Origin: Arthrobacter sp. ZGTC131
GTDB taxonomy: Bacteria; Actinomycetota; Actinomycetes; Actinomycetales; Micrococcaceae
Direction of reading: 5' to 3'
NCBI RefSeq assembly: GCF_002929275.1
Contig: NZ_PJIK01000004.1
Span: 1-64,000 of the forward strand
DNA length: 64,000 nt
Part shown: in pieces, positions 9,001 through 16,817 of the stretch
Position numbering within the stretch: position 1 is the stretch's first letter
Layout of the letters: the number at the start of each line of letters is the position of its first letter
Position numbers and translations under genes: made by a program
Notes under the pieces: generated by a model
The model's database searches: none
What the model saw: only the letters and a program-made list of their open reading frames with translations
Told to the model about the DNA's origin: nothing

Positions 9001-11601
9001 GTTGAACGTTGAGCCGAGCAGCCCGCCGAACGGAGTGGTCATCTCCGCCAGGCCGCCCATCCACAGGTCGATGTGGTCAATGCCGGTTTTCGAGTTGACT
9101 CCGTCATTGGCCCAGGCGCCCGTGCTGTTCATGAAGTCCGCAGCGTCAGCCGGGGGTACAGGGCCGCCGGGAGTAAGTGCAGAGGGGCTCACGAGCTCCT
9201 TTGCGGCAGCCCGCTTCGCCTGCAGCGTCGTTGCGTTTTTGACGGAGTCATGCTGGCCGTAAGCCGCCACGAAGTTGATAAGCGACGACGGGTGCTTCAT
9301 GTTTTCGCCGAAGTCCACCCAGCTCTTGTAGGGCGTGAGTGCACCGTCGTTGGTGGACGAGAACAGTTCCCGCCGCAGGACGTTCAGCGTGGGAATGCCC
9401 TCGGACCGTGCCCTGGTGATGTTGATCGCGGCGAGGTCGAGAGGCAGGCCAAGGAGCTTGTTGCGCAGCGTGTCGGTGACGAACTCATCGAGTTCGTTGC
9501 CGGCCTGGTCGGACATGCCCATGATGATGCTTCCGGCAGCCTCCTCCGACGTGAGAGGGCCTGCAGAGCCGCCGTCCGTGTAAGCGGGCGGGTTAAGGAA
9601 GCCGTTGAGCAGTGAGATGTCGTTGCTTGAGCCGTCCTCGTTGGTCCGGGCGATCGTCTCGGTCAGCATGGAGTGGCCGAAGCGGTACACGGCGTGGGCG
9701 AACTCAGCCTTGACTGCGGGGTTGATATCCGACTGCGTGAAGGCAAACGGCTCGAACGGGTTGATGCCAGGCTGGATCTTGCGGGCAAACTCTTCGAAGA
9801 CCAGGTGCTGGTATTCCATCTCGGTGATGAAACGTGCGGCCTGGAAAAGGCGCTCGCCGTTCCAGCCGTCCGCTCCCAGGGCAAGCTTCCATTCGGCCAG
9901 GGCAGCCACACCCCTTTCCGAGGTGTCGTTGGTGAGGACGTTCTTGATGTCGCCGACGAGGCGGTCATGCTCGGAGTGGAAGATCTGGTGGATGGCCGTC
10001 AAGCCGATGTTTTCGTTGACGCGTCCGTCGCCGGCCGCAAAGTGCATGTCCAGGATTTCGTTGTCGTACTGGTTGACGCAGCCGGTCGGGAAGCCGGGCT
10101 GGACACAAGGCACGAGGCCGGGCGTCACCACGTTGTCCGGATCGGCAGTGAAGCCGGGGTTTGGCACGGCGTTGTTGGCGATGTCAGTCAGGAACGGAGT
10201 GTCGAAATGCTTGACGTTCGCCGGAACTGCCACCGGGGCTGCGGTGTTGCCTTCAACCAGGCCGGTTTCCGTGACGTACTGCGGCAGGCCGCGTGCAGGT
10301 CCCGGGATGAACTTGCCGTAGGCGTCCGAGGCGATCATCGGAACGTCAAGAGCGTCCCTGTCCGTCAGCTGAAGGCCAAGCAGGGTAGCTGCCTGTGCCT
10401 TGACCCCGGCCCAGGTGGCCATGCCACCTTCGGTGGGGCCGGCGGGTCCGCCGAGGAGCTTGCCGGTGGAGACGGGCCGGCCTGCACTGTTGTTCACGTA
10501 CTCCCGCACGAAGACCTGGTGTGAGGAATGGGACGTGTAGGTCTGGCTCTGGTCCACCCAGGGCGAGTCGGTGTTGTTCGCGTCCTGGATGTCATCCGCG
10601 GTACCCAAGGCGCCGTCGGGGCCGGGCTGGTTCTTGCCCCTGGTCAGCACCATGAAGCGAAGGTTCGGGCTGAGGTCGTCCGCGTTGCCGAAGACGTGGT
10701 CCGGACCTGCGACCAGCGGGTCATCGGACTTTAGCGGCACGAAGACGGTTCCGCCGCCCTTGACGGTCTGGTCCACGCCGTGGTCAAAGAACTGGCCGAA
10801 GAGCGTGAACAGCGAGTTGTAGGGTGGGGAAAGCCCGACGTCGGTGGTCACGTTCGGGATGAACAGCGTCTCGTGTGACGGCACGCATCCGGCGGGCGCC
10901 CCGGCGACGGGCGGATTAACAGTGTTGTCTGGATCCGTGGTGCAAGGCACCACGCCTTCGTTGCCCTGGGTCCTGACCGGGAAGCCGGCCGCCTGGACGG
11001 CTGCCGGGTTGGTGGACGTCTGGTCAACAATCAGGTTGCTGATGGTGCGCGGCTGCGAATCAAAGACGTTTCCTGACTTCTGCGCGTAGCTGGTCGGCGT
11101 CGGGGGACCGAAAACGGATCCCTGCTCCGCGTCCCTGAAGGACTTGGACCCGAGCCGCGGGAACGTCTGGTCGGCAGCGCCGAAGTTCTCCTGGCCTGCC
11201 TGGAGGTTGTTGCAGCTGCCGTCAACGGTCCGCAGACCGTAGGACAGGAGAGGGCTGGCGAGCTGGTTGGGACCGGTGCCCAACAGCGCCCCGCAAGGGC
11301 CGGTGGCTGAGGTCGTGTTGGCCACATGGGCCTCGGCGATCTTTATCTGCTTCAGAATGAAGGACAGGTCCGAAGGGGTCACGGTGAATCCCTGACCAAC
11401 TGCCGCTGCCGCGATCGGGGCGCCCACTACAGGCAGTCCGACCGCGATCGGGAGCACCAGCGTCGTTGCTGCTGCTATGAGCCGTAAGGGGGCCGGAGTC
11501 TTTCCTGGCCTGCCGAATCGGAGACCGCGATGTAAGGGTTTACTGGCGCCGGCCGCAGAATTTTCTGCGGATCCGCCGTCCTTTCGAGTGAGAAGTTTCA
11601 T
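6094..11601 (-). CDS. secreted animal-type heme peroxidase with RTX-like, fibronectin III and Ig-like domains
   Basis: The 1,835-residue protein begins with MKLLTRKDGG and a hydrophobic stretch at about 45-70 ending in an AAA-rich site, consistent with a long Sec signal peptide. Residues 150-960 look like an animal-type (cyclooxygenase-like) heme peroxidase: QFFDHGVDQ near 270 carries the expected distal His and Asp, and AVYRFGHSML near 640 the proximal His. Residues 990-1120, and pieces to about 1305, hold GGxGxDxxx nonapeptide calcium repeats such as GGDGNDVIEGGSGAD. Two fibronectin III modules (about 1437-1620) and two Big_5-type Ig-like modules (about 1627-1835) follow. ATG 11601 is preferred over 11676 because AGGTG precedes it and the signal peptide follows. 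A role in extracellular oxidation or adhesion is inference. Confidence 0.85.
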   Translation of the reverse strand: MKLLTRKDGGSAENSAAGASKPLHRGLRFGRPGKTPAPLRLIAAATTLVLPIAVGLPVVGAPIAAAAVGQGFTVTPSDLSFILKQIKIAEAHVANTTSATGPCGALLGTGPNQLASPLLSYGLRTVDGSCNNLQAGQENFGAADQTFPRLGSKSFRDAEQGSVFGPPTPTSYAQKSGNVFDSQPRTISNLIVDQTSTNPAAVQAAGFPVRTQGNEGVVPCTTDPDNTVNPPVAGAPAGCVPSHETLFIPNVTTDVGLSPPYNSLFTLFGQFFDHGVDQTVKGGGTVFVPLKSDDPLVAGPDHVFGNADDLSPNLRFMVLTRGKNQPGPDGALGTADDIQDANNTDSPWVDQSQTYTSHSSHQVFVREYVNNSAGRPVSTGKLLGGPAGPTEGGMATWAGVKAQAATLLGLQLTDRDALDVPMIASDAYGKFIPGPARGLPQYVTETGLVEGNTAAPVAVPANVKHFDTPFLTDIANNAVPNPGFTADPDNVVTPGLVPCVQPGFPTGCVNQYDNEILDMHFAAGDGRVNENIGLTAIHQIFHSEHDRLVGDIKNVLTNDTSERGVAALAEWKLALGADGWNGERLFQAARFITEMEYQHLVFEEFARKIQPGINPFEPFAFTQSDINPAVKAEFAHAVYRFGHSMLTETIARTNEDGSSNDISLLNGFLNPPAYTDGGSAGPLTSEEAAGSIIMGMSDQAGNELDEFVTDTLRNKLLGLPLDLAAINITRARSEGIPTLNVLRRELFSSTNDGALTPYKSWVDFGENMKHPSSLINFVAAYGQHDSVKNATTLQAKRAAAKELVSPSALTPGGPVPPADAADFMNSTGAWANDGVNSKTGIDHIDLWMGGLAEMTTPFGGLLGSTFNYVFENQLTDLQNGDRFYYLARTPGMNLRAALEGNSFAEMMMRNTTNVHTLKADAFATADCKFQLGNLAGTPAGYATSGNTVANDPSSDCDEAALLIRQPDGTIQYRAFNSVDPSGINGQSVFNGTPGVDRVRAGNDNDTIWGGDGNDVIEGGSGADVPLGGEGNDIITDLIGDDVLKGGAGNDAMDGGPGLDILMGADGQDFMNGGANANETFAGEGDDFIIAGQGLDVVFGDGGNDWQEGGDQPDLLIGDSSNLFFLDDSQKPGHDILFGQGGDDDYDMEGGDDIGLAGPGVEKVAGASGYDWESGLHDPQPQDADLNLPILPLDILQVGVRDRYNEVESLSGGPLDDKLRGDDVVPSAVGGGGFIGCSVLDQEGVNRIAGLNELIPTLPTPLADVVAASASKDCPILSGTHVWGDGNILLGGGGSDTLEGRGANDIIDGDRYLNVRLSVRNAAGTEIGSAASMTAKYLRDGAGALTGPTLQEAVFAGTVDAGNIVAVRELLSTGGGTDSAVFSDVEANYTVTTTGGTGELGSPGSVTTVVHNGGGVDGTDTLRNIERLVFSDSVTPATPVLGALIAGNNQVTVNFTPAGGAAATAFQVRVVNAAGDQVGAIRTADAGTTSLVVNGLTNGTAYRFQIAAENAIGTSAFSALSSPVTPSAPVFAGAPAIGTATAGNAQATVRWTAPAAVTNATAVTQYRVRIFVGTAATATREVIVGNLTNTVVTGLINGTGYTFDVSAINSAGTGAPSARTPLITPRTEFVAPTITARTPAAGATSVSQTNNLTVTFSEPVANVGTGTVVLRLNGNATPIPAAVTYNNTTRTVTINPNATLLADRTYNLAFSSIRDTAGNSMAPSPSQFTTGPAPTVVSVSPGIGATGASRTANVTVRYSEPVTNVTTGTVVLRRGGLTGAVVTATVTYNATTRTATLNPSATLVANTTYTVATSSVRDLAGNPLAFRSWTFRTGAV

Positions 11602-11746
11602 GGCACACCTGCCGCTAGGAGGGATGTAACCGTGCCATCGTGCGTTGGGGCGCCCGTGAAAACCTTGTGGAAGCACCCGACGCGTAGTGTTCCCACTTGT
11701 ACTAAGCCACCTAAATTGGGGGTTCCCAACAGGGGCTTTAACCCGC

Positions 11747-11790
11747 GAAGCCCGGGCGGGGCCGCTAAATTGCGGCCCCGCCCGGGCTTC
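11747..11790 (-). terminator. terminator after the DUF779 gene
   Basis: A perfect 19-bp stem (11747-11765 with 11772-11790) has a 6-nt loop TAAATT. It lies 48 bp downstream of the DUF779 stop on the minus strand; the T-run is weak. Confidence 0.7.
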
Positions 11791-11837
11791 AGTTAGCGGG
11801 CGTCGGAGCGTCGAAACCTACGCTCCGGTCCAGCCCG

Positions 11838-12245
11838 TCACGCCGGCCAGACCATGAGCGTGGATCGGATCAGGAAACGCTTCCCTTCCGGGGCTTCCAC
11901 CGAGAAGCCGCTCCCCCGGCCCTGCACCACGTCCACGGTCAGATGCGTGTGGCTCCAGTAGTTGAATTGCTCCCTGGACATCCAGAATTCCAGGGGCTGC
12001 GGCTGCACGCCGTCGGCGATGTCGAACAGCCCCAGCAGGACGTCCGCATCCCCCGTCAGGAACTCCCCGGCCGGGTAGCACATGGGCGAGGAACCGTCGC
12101 AGCAGCCGCCGGACTGGTGGAACATGAGCGGACCGTGCTGCGTCCACAGTTTCCTGAGCAGCTGCACGGCCTCGGCCGTGAGCGCCACCCGGGAGAAGTC
12201 CTCTCCGGGCTGCGTCACCGCGGCGTCAAGACTGGCTTCAGTCAT
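11838..12245 (-). CDS. DUF779 domain-containing protein
   Basis: The 135-residue soluble protein matches DUF779, a family regularly encoded beside acetaldehyde/aldehyde dehydrogenases. It has a cysteine-rich centre, HQSGGCCDGSSPMCYP (Cys48, Cys49, Cys56), that could bind a metal or act in redox chemistry, and a C-terminal RFLIRSTLMVWP. It starts 15 bp after the alcohol dehydrogenase stop and is the last gene of the aldehyde/alcohol operon on the minus strand, ending before a strong hairpin. Its exact role is not established; association with aldehyde oxidation is inferred from this recurring neighbourhood. Confidence 0.88.
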   Translation of the reverse strand: MTEASLDAAVTQPGEDFSRVALTAEAVQLLRKLWTQHGPLMFHQSGGCCDGSSPMCYPAGEFLTGDADVLLGLFDIADGVQPQPLEFWMSREQFNYWSHTHLTVDVVQGRGSGFSVEAPEGKRFLIRSTLMVWPA

Positions 12246-12260
12246 TACCGGATCCGCTCA

Positions 12261-13283
12261 TCAGAATCTCAGCACCACGCGGCCGTCAATCTTGGCGTGC
12301 TTCATCTCGTCGAAGACCGCGTTGACCTCGGACAACTCGCGGGTCGAAACCGTGGGGTGGATCTTGCCCTGGGCGTAGAAATCCAGGGCCTCTTCCAGGT
12401 CCTGCCGGGTGCCCACGATGGAACCGCGGACGGTCAGGCCCTTGAGCACGATCTCAAAGATGGGCGCCGGGAAGTCGCCGGGCGGCAATCCATTGAAGAC
12501 GATCGTTCCGCCGCGGCGGGCCATGCCGATCGCCTGGCCAAACGCCGAGGGGTGGACAGCCGTGACCAGGACGCCATGGCAACCGCCGGTTTCTCGCTGG
12601 ATGACCTCTGCCGGGTCCTCATGCAGGGCATTGACCGTCAGCTCGGCGCCGTGCTGTTTGGCGAGTGCCAGCTTGTCGTCAGCGATGTCGACCGCTGCAA
12701 CTCGCAGGCCCATGGCCACGGCGTACTGGACTGCGATGTGGCCGAGGCCGCCGATGCCGGAGATCGTGACCCACTGGCCAGGTTTGGTTTCGGTCATTTT
12801 CAGGCCTTTGTAGACCGTCACACCTGCGCATAGCACGGGGGCAACTTCCACCGGGTCCGAGCCCGCAGGGATGCGGGCGGCGAAGCGGGTGTCCACCAGC
12901 ATGTACTCGCCGAACGAGCCGTCCACGCTGTAGCCGCCGTTCTTCTGCGCCTCACAGAGCGTCTCCCACCCGGTGCGGCAGTACTGGCAGTCGCCGCAGG
13001 CGGACCAGAGCCAGGCGTTGCCCACCATGTCTCCGACGGCCAGGTCGGTGACGCCTTCGCCGAGGGCCACCACTTCTCCGACTCCTTCATGGCCCGGGAC
13101 GAACGGGGGTGAGGGCTTGACGGGCCAGTCGCCTTCGGCGGCGTGGAGGTCGGTGTGGCAGACGCCGGTGGTCAGTACCTTGACCAGCGCCTCGCCGGGG
13201 CCGGGCGTCGGAACGGGGATGGTCAGGACTTGAAGGTCCTTACCGAATTCGGTTACTACGGCTGCTTGCATTGTCGTCGTCAT
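12261..13283 (-). CDS. adhP: zinc-dependent alcohol dehydrogenase, AdhP type
   Basis: The 340-residue cytosolic enzyme belongs to the zinc medium-chain dehydrogenases and interconverts primary alcohols and aldehydes with NAD. Visible residues are the catalytic zinc ligands Cys42 (GVCHTD), His65-Glu66 (PGHEGVGEV) and Cys152, the structural zinc cysteines 96, 99, 102 and 110 (SACGDCQYCRTGWETLC), and the Rossmann glycine motif GIGGLG (176-181). Length matches AdhP (about 336-340). The ATG at 13283 is preceded by AAGGA at 8 nt; a longer frame to 13427 has no family match. It lies between the aldehyde dehydrogenase and DUF779 genes, so the operon would oxidise ethanol-like alcohols to acids. Confidence 0.92.
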   Translation of the reverse strand: MTTTMQAAVVTEFGKDLQVLTIPVPTPGPGEALVKVLTTGVCHTDLHAAEGDWPVKPSPPFVPGHEGVGEVVALGEGVTDLAVGDMVGNAWLWSACGDCQYCRTGWETLCEAQKNGGYSVDGSFGEYMLVDTRFAARIPAGSDPVEVAPVLCAGVTVYKGLKMTETKPGQWVTISGIGGLGHIAVQYAVAMGLRVAAVDIADDKLALAKQHGAELTVNALHEDPAEVIQRETGGCHGVLVTAVHPSAFGQAIGMARRGGTIVFNGLPPGDFPAPIFEIVLKGLTVRGSIVGTRQDLEEALDFYAQGKIHPTVSTRELSEVNAVFDEMKHAKIDGRVVLRF

Positions 13284-13511
13284 TGGCGAAATCCTTGCGT
13301 CGTTAGATCGGTGTTGAACATGGTGTCGAGACGGTGGTGCTGCCTTCCTGAGGGGTGGCCAGGGTGGAAACGGGCGGGGCAGATGGGTGCTCATCCGCCC
13401 CGCCCGGGATGGTGGACCGGCCGGCATCGGATGCGACGCCGGCCGGCGGGGCCGCAGCTTAGACCGCTGCTTGGGCTGCTGCCCGAGGGCTGCGGTCCAG
13501 AGGGGCGCGGC

Positions 13512-15035
13512 CTAGAAGAAGCCGAGCTTGTTTTCGTTGTAGCTGACCAGGAGGTTCTTGGTCTGCTGGTAGTGGTCCAGCATCATGGCGTGGTTTTCAC
13601 GCCCGATGCCGGAGGACTTGTAGCCGCCGAACGCGGCGCCTGCCGGGTAGGCGTGGTAGTTGTTGACCCACACGCGGCCGGCCTGGATCTCGCGGCCGGC
13701 GCGGTAGGCGACGTTGCCGTTGCGGGACCAGACGCCGGCGCCGAGGCCGTAAAGGGTGTCGTTGGCGATGCCCATGGCGTCGTTGTAGTCGCTGAAGCGC
13801 GTCACGGACACCACCGGGCCAAAGATTTCCTCCTGGAAGATCCGCATCTTGTTGTGGCCCTCGAAGATGGTGGGCTGGACATAGTAGCCGCCGGCCAGGT
13901 CCCCAGGCAGTTCGGCCCGGGCGCCGCCGGTGAGCACCTTGGCGCCCTCCTGCTTACCGATATCGATGTAGGAGAGGATCTTTTCCAGCTGGTCGTTGGA
14001 GGCCTGGGCGCCGAGCTGCGTTTCGGTGTCCAGCGGGTTGCCCTGGATGATCTTCTCCACCCGGGCCACGGCGTCGGCCATGAAGGAGTCGTAGATGTCC
14101 TCCTGGACGAGGGCACGGGACGGGCAGGTGCAGACCTCGCCCTGATTGAAAGCGAAGAGCGTGAAGCCTTCCTGGGCCTTGTCGTAGAACGCGTCGTTGG
14201 ACTCGGCGACGTCGTTGAAGAAGATGTTCGGGCTCTTGCCGCCCAGTTCAAGGGTGACCGGAATCAGGTTCTGGCTGGCGTACTGGCTGATCAGGCGGCC
14301 CGTGGTGGTCTCACCGGTGAACGCGATCTTGCGGATCCGCGGGCTCGAGGCCAGCGGTTTGCCCGCCTCGACGCCGAAGCCGTTGACCACGTTGAGCACG
14401 CCGGCCGGCAGCAGGTCGCCGATAAGTTCAACCAGGACCAGGATGGAGGACGGCGTCTGCTCAGCGGGCTTGAGGACCACGGCGTTGCCCGCCGCGAGGG
14501 CCGGCGCCAGCTTCCAGACGGCCATCAGGATGGGGAAGTTCCAGGGAATGATCTGGCCGACCACGCCAAGGGGCTCGTGGTAGTGGTACGCGGTGGTGTC
14601 GTCGTCGAGCTGTGAGAGGCGTCCTTCCTGGGCGCGGACCGCGGATGCGAAGTAGCGGAAGTGGTCTGCCGCGAGCGGGATGTCGGCGTTCAGCGTTTCG
14701 CGGATCGGCTTGCCGTTGTCCCATGATTCGGCGACGGCCAGCAATTCGAGGTTCTCGTCGATCCGGTCGGCAATCTTGTTCAGGATTGCCGCGCGCTCCG
14801 CGACGGACGTCTTGCCCCAGGACGGCGCAACCTTGTGTGCCGCGTCCAAGGCGAGCTCGATGTCCTCGGCCGTGCCGCGGGCCACCTCGCAGAAGACTTT
14901 CCCGGTGACGGGCGTGATGTTTTCAAAGTACTGGCCCTTGACGGGGGCCACCCACTCGCCGCCGATCCAGTTCTCGTAGCGGTCCTTGAACGTGACCTTC
15001 GAACCTTCGGTACCGGGCTGGGCGTAAACGGTCAT
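13512..15035 (-). CDS. NAD-dependent aldehyde dehydrogenase (acetaldehyde dehydrogenase, ExaC/AcoD-like)
   Basis: The 507-residue protein is a full-length class of the ALDH superfamily, oxidising aldehydes, here probably acetaldehyde, to carboxylates with NAD. The catalytic Cys302 lies in [12 protein letters not shown], and the general-base Glu near residue 260 in [12 protein letters not shown]; the cofactor-site [12 protein letters not shown] is present. [12 protein letters not shown] and the C-terminal [13 protein letters not shown] are typical of the AcoD/ExaC group that pairs with DUF779 proteins. The ATG at 15035 follows a strong AAAGGAG at 7 nt. It is upstream of adhP and downstream of a GAF-domain regulator on the same strand, with a CRP-like palindrome in the gap. 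Confidence 0.92.
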   Translation of the reverse strand: MTVYAQPGTEGSKVTFKDRYENWIGGEWVAPVKGQYFENITPVTGKVFCEVARGTAEDIELALDAAHKVAPSWGKTSVAERAAILNKIADRIDENLELLAVAESWDNGKPIRETLNADIPLAADHFRYFASAVRAQEGRLSQLDDDTTAYHYHEPLGVVGQIIPWNFPILMAVWKLAPALAAGNAVVLKPAEQTPSSILVLVELIGDLLPAGVLNVVNGFGVEAGKPLASSPRIRKIAFTGETTTGRLISQYASQNLIPVTLELGGKSPNIFFNDVAESNDAFYDKAQEGFTLFAFNQGEVCTCPSRALVQEDIYDSFMADAVARVEKIIQGNPLDTETQLGAQASNDQLEKILSYIDIGKQEGAKVLTGGARAELPGDLAGGYYVQPTIFEGHNKMRIFQEEIFGPVVSVTRFSDYNDAMGIANDTLYGLGAGVWSRNGNVAYRAGREIQAGRVWVNNYHAYPAGAAFGGYKSSGIGRENHAMMLDHYQQTKNLLVSYNENKLGFF

Positions 15036-15063
15036 TGCTGGCTCCTTTGCTCTGCAACATCGT

Positions 15064-15085
15064 GGCGATCCGCATGGTGATCGCC
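15064..15085. promoter_or_regulatory. inverted repeat upstream of the aldehyde dehydrogenase gene
   Basis: GGCGATC (15064-15070) and GATCGCC (15079-15085) form a 7-bp inverted repeat with an 8-bp spacer, 29 bp upstream of the aldehyde dehydrogenase start. It could be an operator or a leader hairpin. Confidence 0.35.
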
Positions 15086-15130
15086 GTTGCACCCAGCGTA
15101 GGAGGGGGAAGGTTGCAGGCAGGTTGCAAC

Positions 15131-15150
15131 TGCGTGAGCCAGATCACGCA
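15131..15150. promoter_or_regulatory. CRP/GlxR-like palindrome upstream of the aldehyde dehydrogenase gene
   Basis: TGCGTGA-N6-TCACGCA is a perfect 7-bp inverted repeat. Its core GTGA-N6-TCAC is that of CRP-family sites, known in actinobacteria as GlxR/Crp. It lies 96 bp upstream of the aldehyde dehydrogenase start, within the gap after the GAF-regulator gene. Confidence 0.5.
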
Positions 15151-15234
15151 CGGTTACCTGGCCGGGGTTGCGGGGCCAGGGGGCAGGTGGGGAGGAGCCA
15201 GCTCTCGCGGAAGACTGCGCTCCCGGCGCGCCGG

Positions 15235-16599
15235 TCAGGCGCTCAGTTCCGTTTCCAGCCGTTCGAGGTCGGCGACGACGGCGGCCCGCTTGGGCGAGCG
15301 CGGCGGCAGGAGCTTCAGGGCGGCCAGCCGGACGCCGACGTCGTCCCTCGCCTCCGGGAGTTCCGCATACTTGAGCAGCGACTCGGCGCTGCCGTCCGTC
15401 AGGACGGCCTCGCGCAGCAGCGCGGAGACGCGGTCGCGCAGCTCCGCGACGCCGGGCGCCTCGGACCGAGGGAGCACGGCCCCGCGGTAGATCTCGAGGG
15501 CGATCTTGTGGGCCCCGCGCTGGAGGCAGGTCAGCACCTGGCCGCTGTCCGGGACGAGGTCCATGGTCAGCTTGTACGGCCGGGACTCCGGCACTGCCGC
15601 AGGGCTGAGCTGCTGGAGGACCTTGCGGAGCCGCACCATCTCGGCGCGCAGGGTGATGCTGGAGCCGTCGCCGGGGTATAGCAGCGTGCTGAGCTCCTCT
15701 GCGCTGAGGCCGTCCGGGTGGGCGCTCAGCAGGGCCAGGATTTCGCTGTGCCGCGCGGACAGTGCCACGGTCCGGCCCCCGATGCTGAGCAGGGCCTGGT
15801 CCCGGCCCAGCAGTTGCAGGCTGTTGCGGTACAGGCTGCCTTCCGGCGCTGACCCGGACTTGGCAGCGGAACCGGGGCTCCGCCGTCGTGCCGGCGTCCG
15901 CGCCTGGGCCGCCGCCAGCTGGAGCCGTTCGACGCGCAGCTGCGCCTGCGCCGCCGCCACGGTGGCCTCCACGAGGGACAGCGTGTGGGGCGCAACCGCC
16001 GACTCCGTGCCGGTGATGTCCACGACGCCCAGCAGCGCACCCGAATCCGGGTCCTGGAACGGAACGGCCGTGCAGCTCCACGGGTGGACGGAACGTTTGT
16101 AGTGCTCGGCGCCGGAGATCTGGATGCCGCGGCCTAGGGCGAGAGCGGTTCCCGGTGCGCTGGTTCCCACCTGGGCCTCGGACCAGTCCGCGCCCGGCAC
16201 GAACATCATGCCCTCGGCGCGGCGCTGCATCACGGGGTCGCCCTCCACCCACAGCAGCCGGCCCACTTCATCGCCGACGGCAACCAGCAGGCCGCTGTCG
16301 TGGCTGGGCTGGATGAGGAGCTTGTGGATCACGGGCATGATGGTGGCGAGGGGGTGCTGGCGGCGGTATTCCTCCAGCACGTCCCGGTCCATGGCCAGCG
16401 GCGCCTCGGGGAGGTCCGGGTTGGCCTGCAGCTGCGCCGAGCGCTGCCAGGATTCGCGGATCAGGCGGCGGAGGCCGGGAATCTCCGGCGCATCGGGAAA
16501 CGCGTGGGCGTCGAGCTGCTCGTGGGCCGCCAAGGCATGCCGCTGCGCCAACTCCGTGGCTTCCCCGCGGGGTGCTGCCGGCTGGATCAGGTTCCTCAT
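15235..16599 (-). CDS. GAF-domain transcriptional regulator of the aldehyde/alcohol operon (AcoR-like N-terminus, no AAA+ domain)
   Basis: The 454-residue protein starts with an AcoR-like helical region (IPGLRRLIRESWQRSA around 40-55) and a GAF sensory domain at about 95-225 (LLVAVGDEVGRLLW, GTSAPGTALA, HPWSCTAVPFQDPDSG), as in activators of acetoin and aldehyde dehydrogenase genes. Instead of a sigma-54 AAA+ domain it has a C-terminal winged-helix-like region at about 265-345 (LSARHSEILALLSAHPDGLS), so it should act with ordinary sigma-70-type polymerase. The ATG at 16599 is preceded by GGGAG. It lies directly upstream of the aldehyde dehydrogenase gene, whose expression it probably controls; the signal molecule is unknown. 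Confidence 0.8.
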   Translation of the reverse strand: MRNLIQPAAPRGEATELAQRHALAAHEQLDAHAFPDAPEIPGLRRLIRESWQRSAQLQANPDLPEAPLAMDRDVLEEYRRQHPLATIMPVIHKLLIQPSHDSGLLVAVGDEVGRLLWVEGDPVMQRRAEGMMFVPGADWSEAQVGTSAPGTALALGRGIQISGAEHYKRSVHPWSCTAVPFQDPDSGALLGVVDITGTESAVAPHTLSLVEATVAAAQAQLRVERLQLAAAQARTPARRRSPGSAAKSGSAPEGSLYRNSLQLLGRDQALLSIGGRTVALSARHSEILALLSAHPDGLSAEELSTLLYPGDGSSITLRAEMVRLRKVLQQLSPAAVPESRPYKLTMDLVPDSGQVLTCLQRGAHKIALEIYRGAVLPRSEAPGVAELRDRVSALLREAVLTDGSAESLLKYAELPEARDDVGVRLAALKLLPPRSPKRAAVVADLERLETELSA

Positions 16600-16749
16600 C
16601 GAACTCCCGTTGCCCGTTCATTGCGCCCGCATCGGCGCCGTCGCCGGGCGCACGCCACCGTGGGACCGCGCGCTCCGTCCGGCAAGTCTAATCGCGTACC
16701 TCGGCACCCGCCAGAGCACGAGTCGGGGCAGCTGAGCACGGCACCCTAG

Positions 16750-16804
16750 AGCGCGAACGAACAGTTGCGGCCCCTGTTGCGGACCTCAAGTGTTCGTTCG
16801 CGCT
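16750..16804. repeat. palindromic intergenic repeat, copy A
   Basis: Arms AGCGCGAACGAACA (16750-16763) and TGTTCGTTCGCGCT (16791-16804) are perfectly complementary over 14 bp with a 27-nt loop. The element lies just downstream of the FprA gene and shares its arm sequence with the elements at 20.7 and 21.9 kb. It could also act as a terminator hairpin. Confidence 0.8.
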
Positions 16805-16817
16805 GTTCATCGGGGCC

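Noticed and set aside
8074-9012. A 312-codon + strand frame inside the heme peroxidase gene
   Set aside because: Antisense shadow of the RTX-repeat region; no homology recognised and the sense frame is clearly coding.
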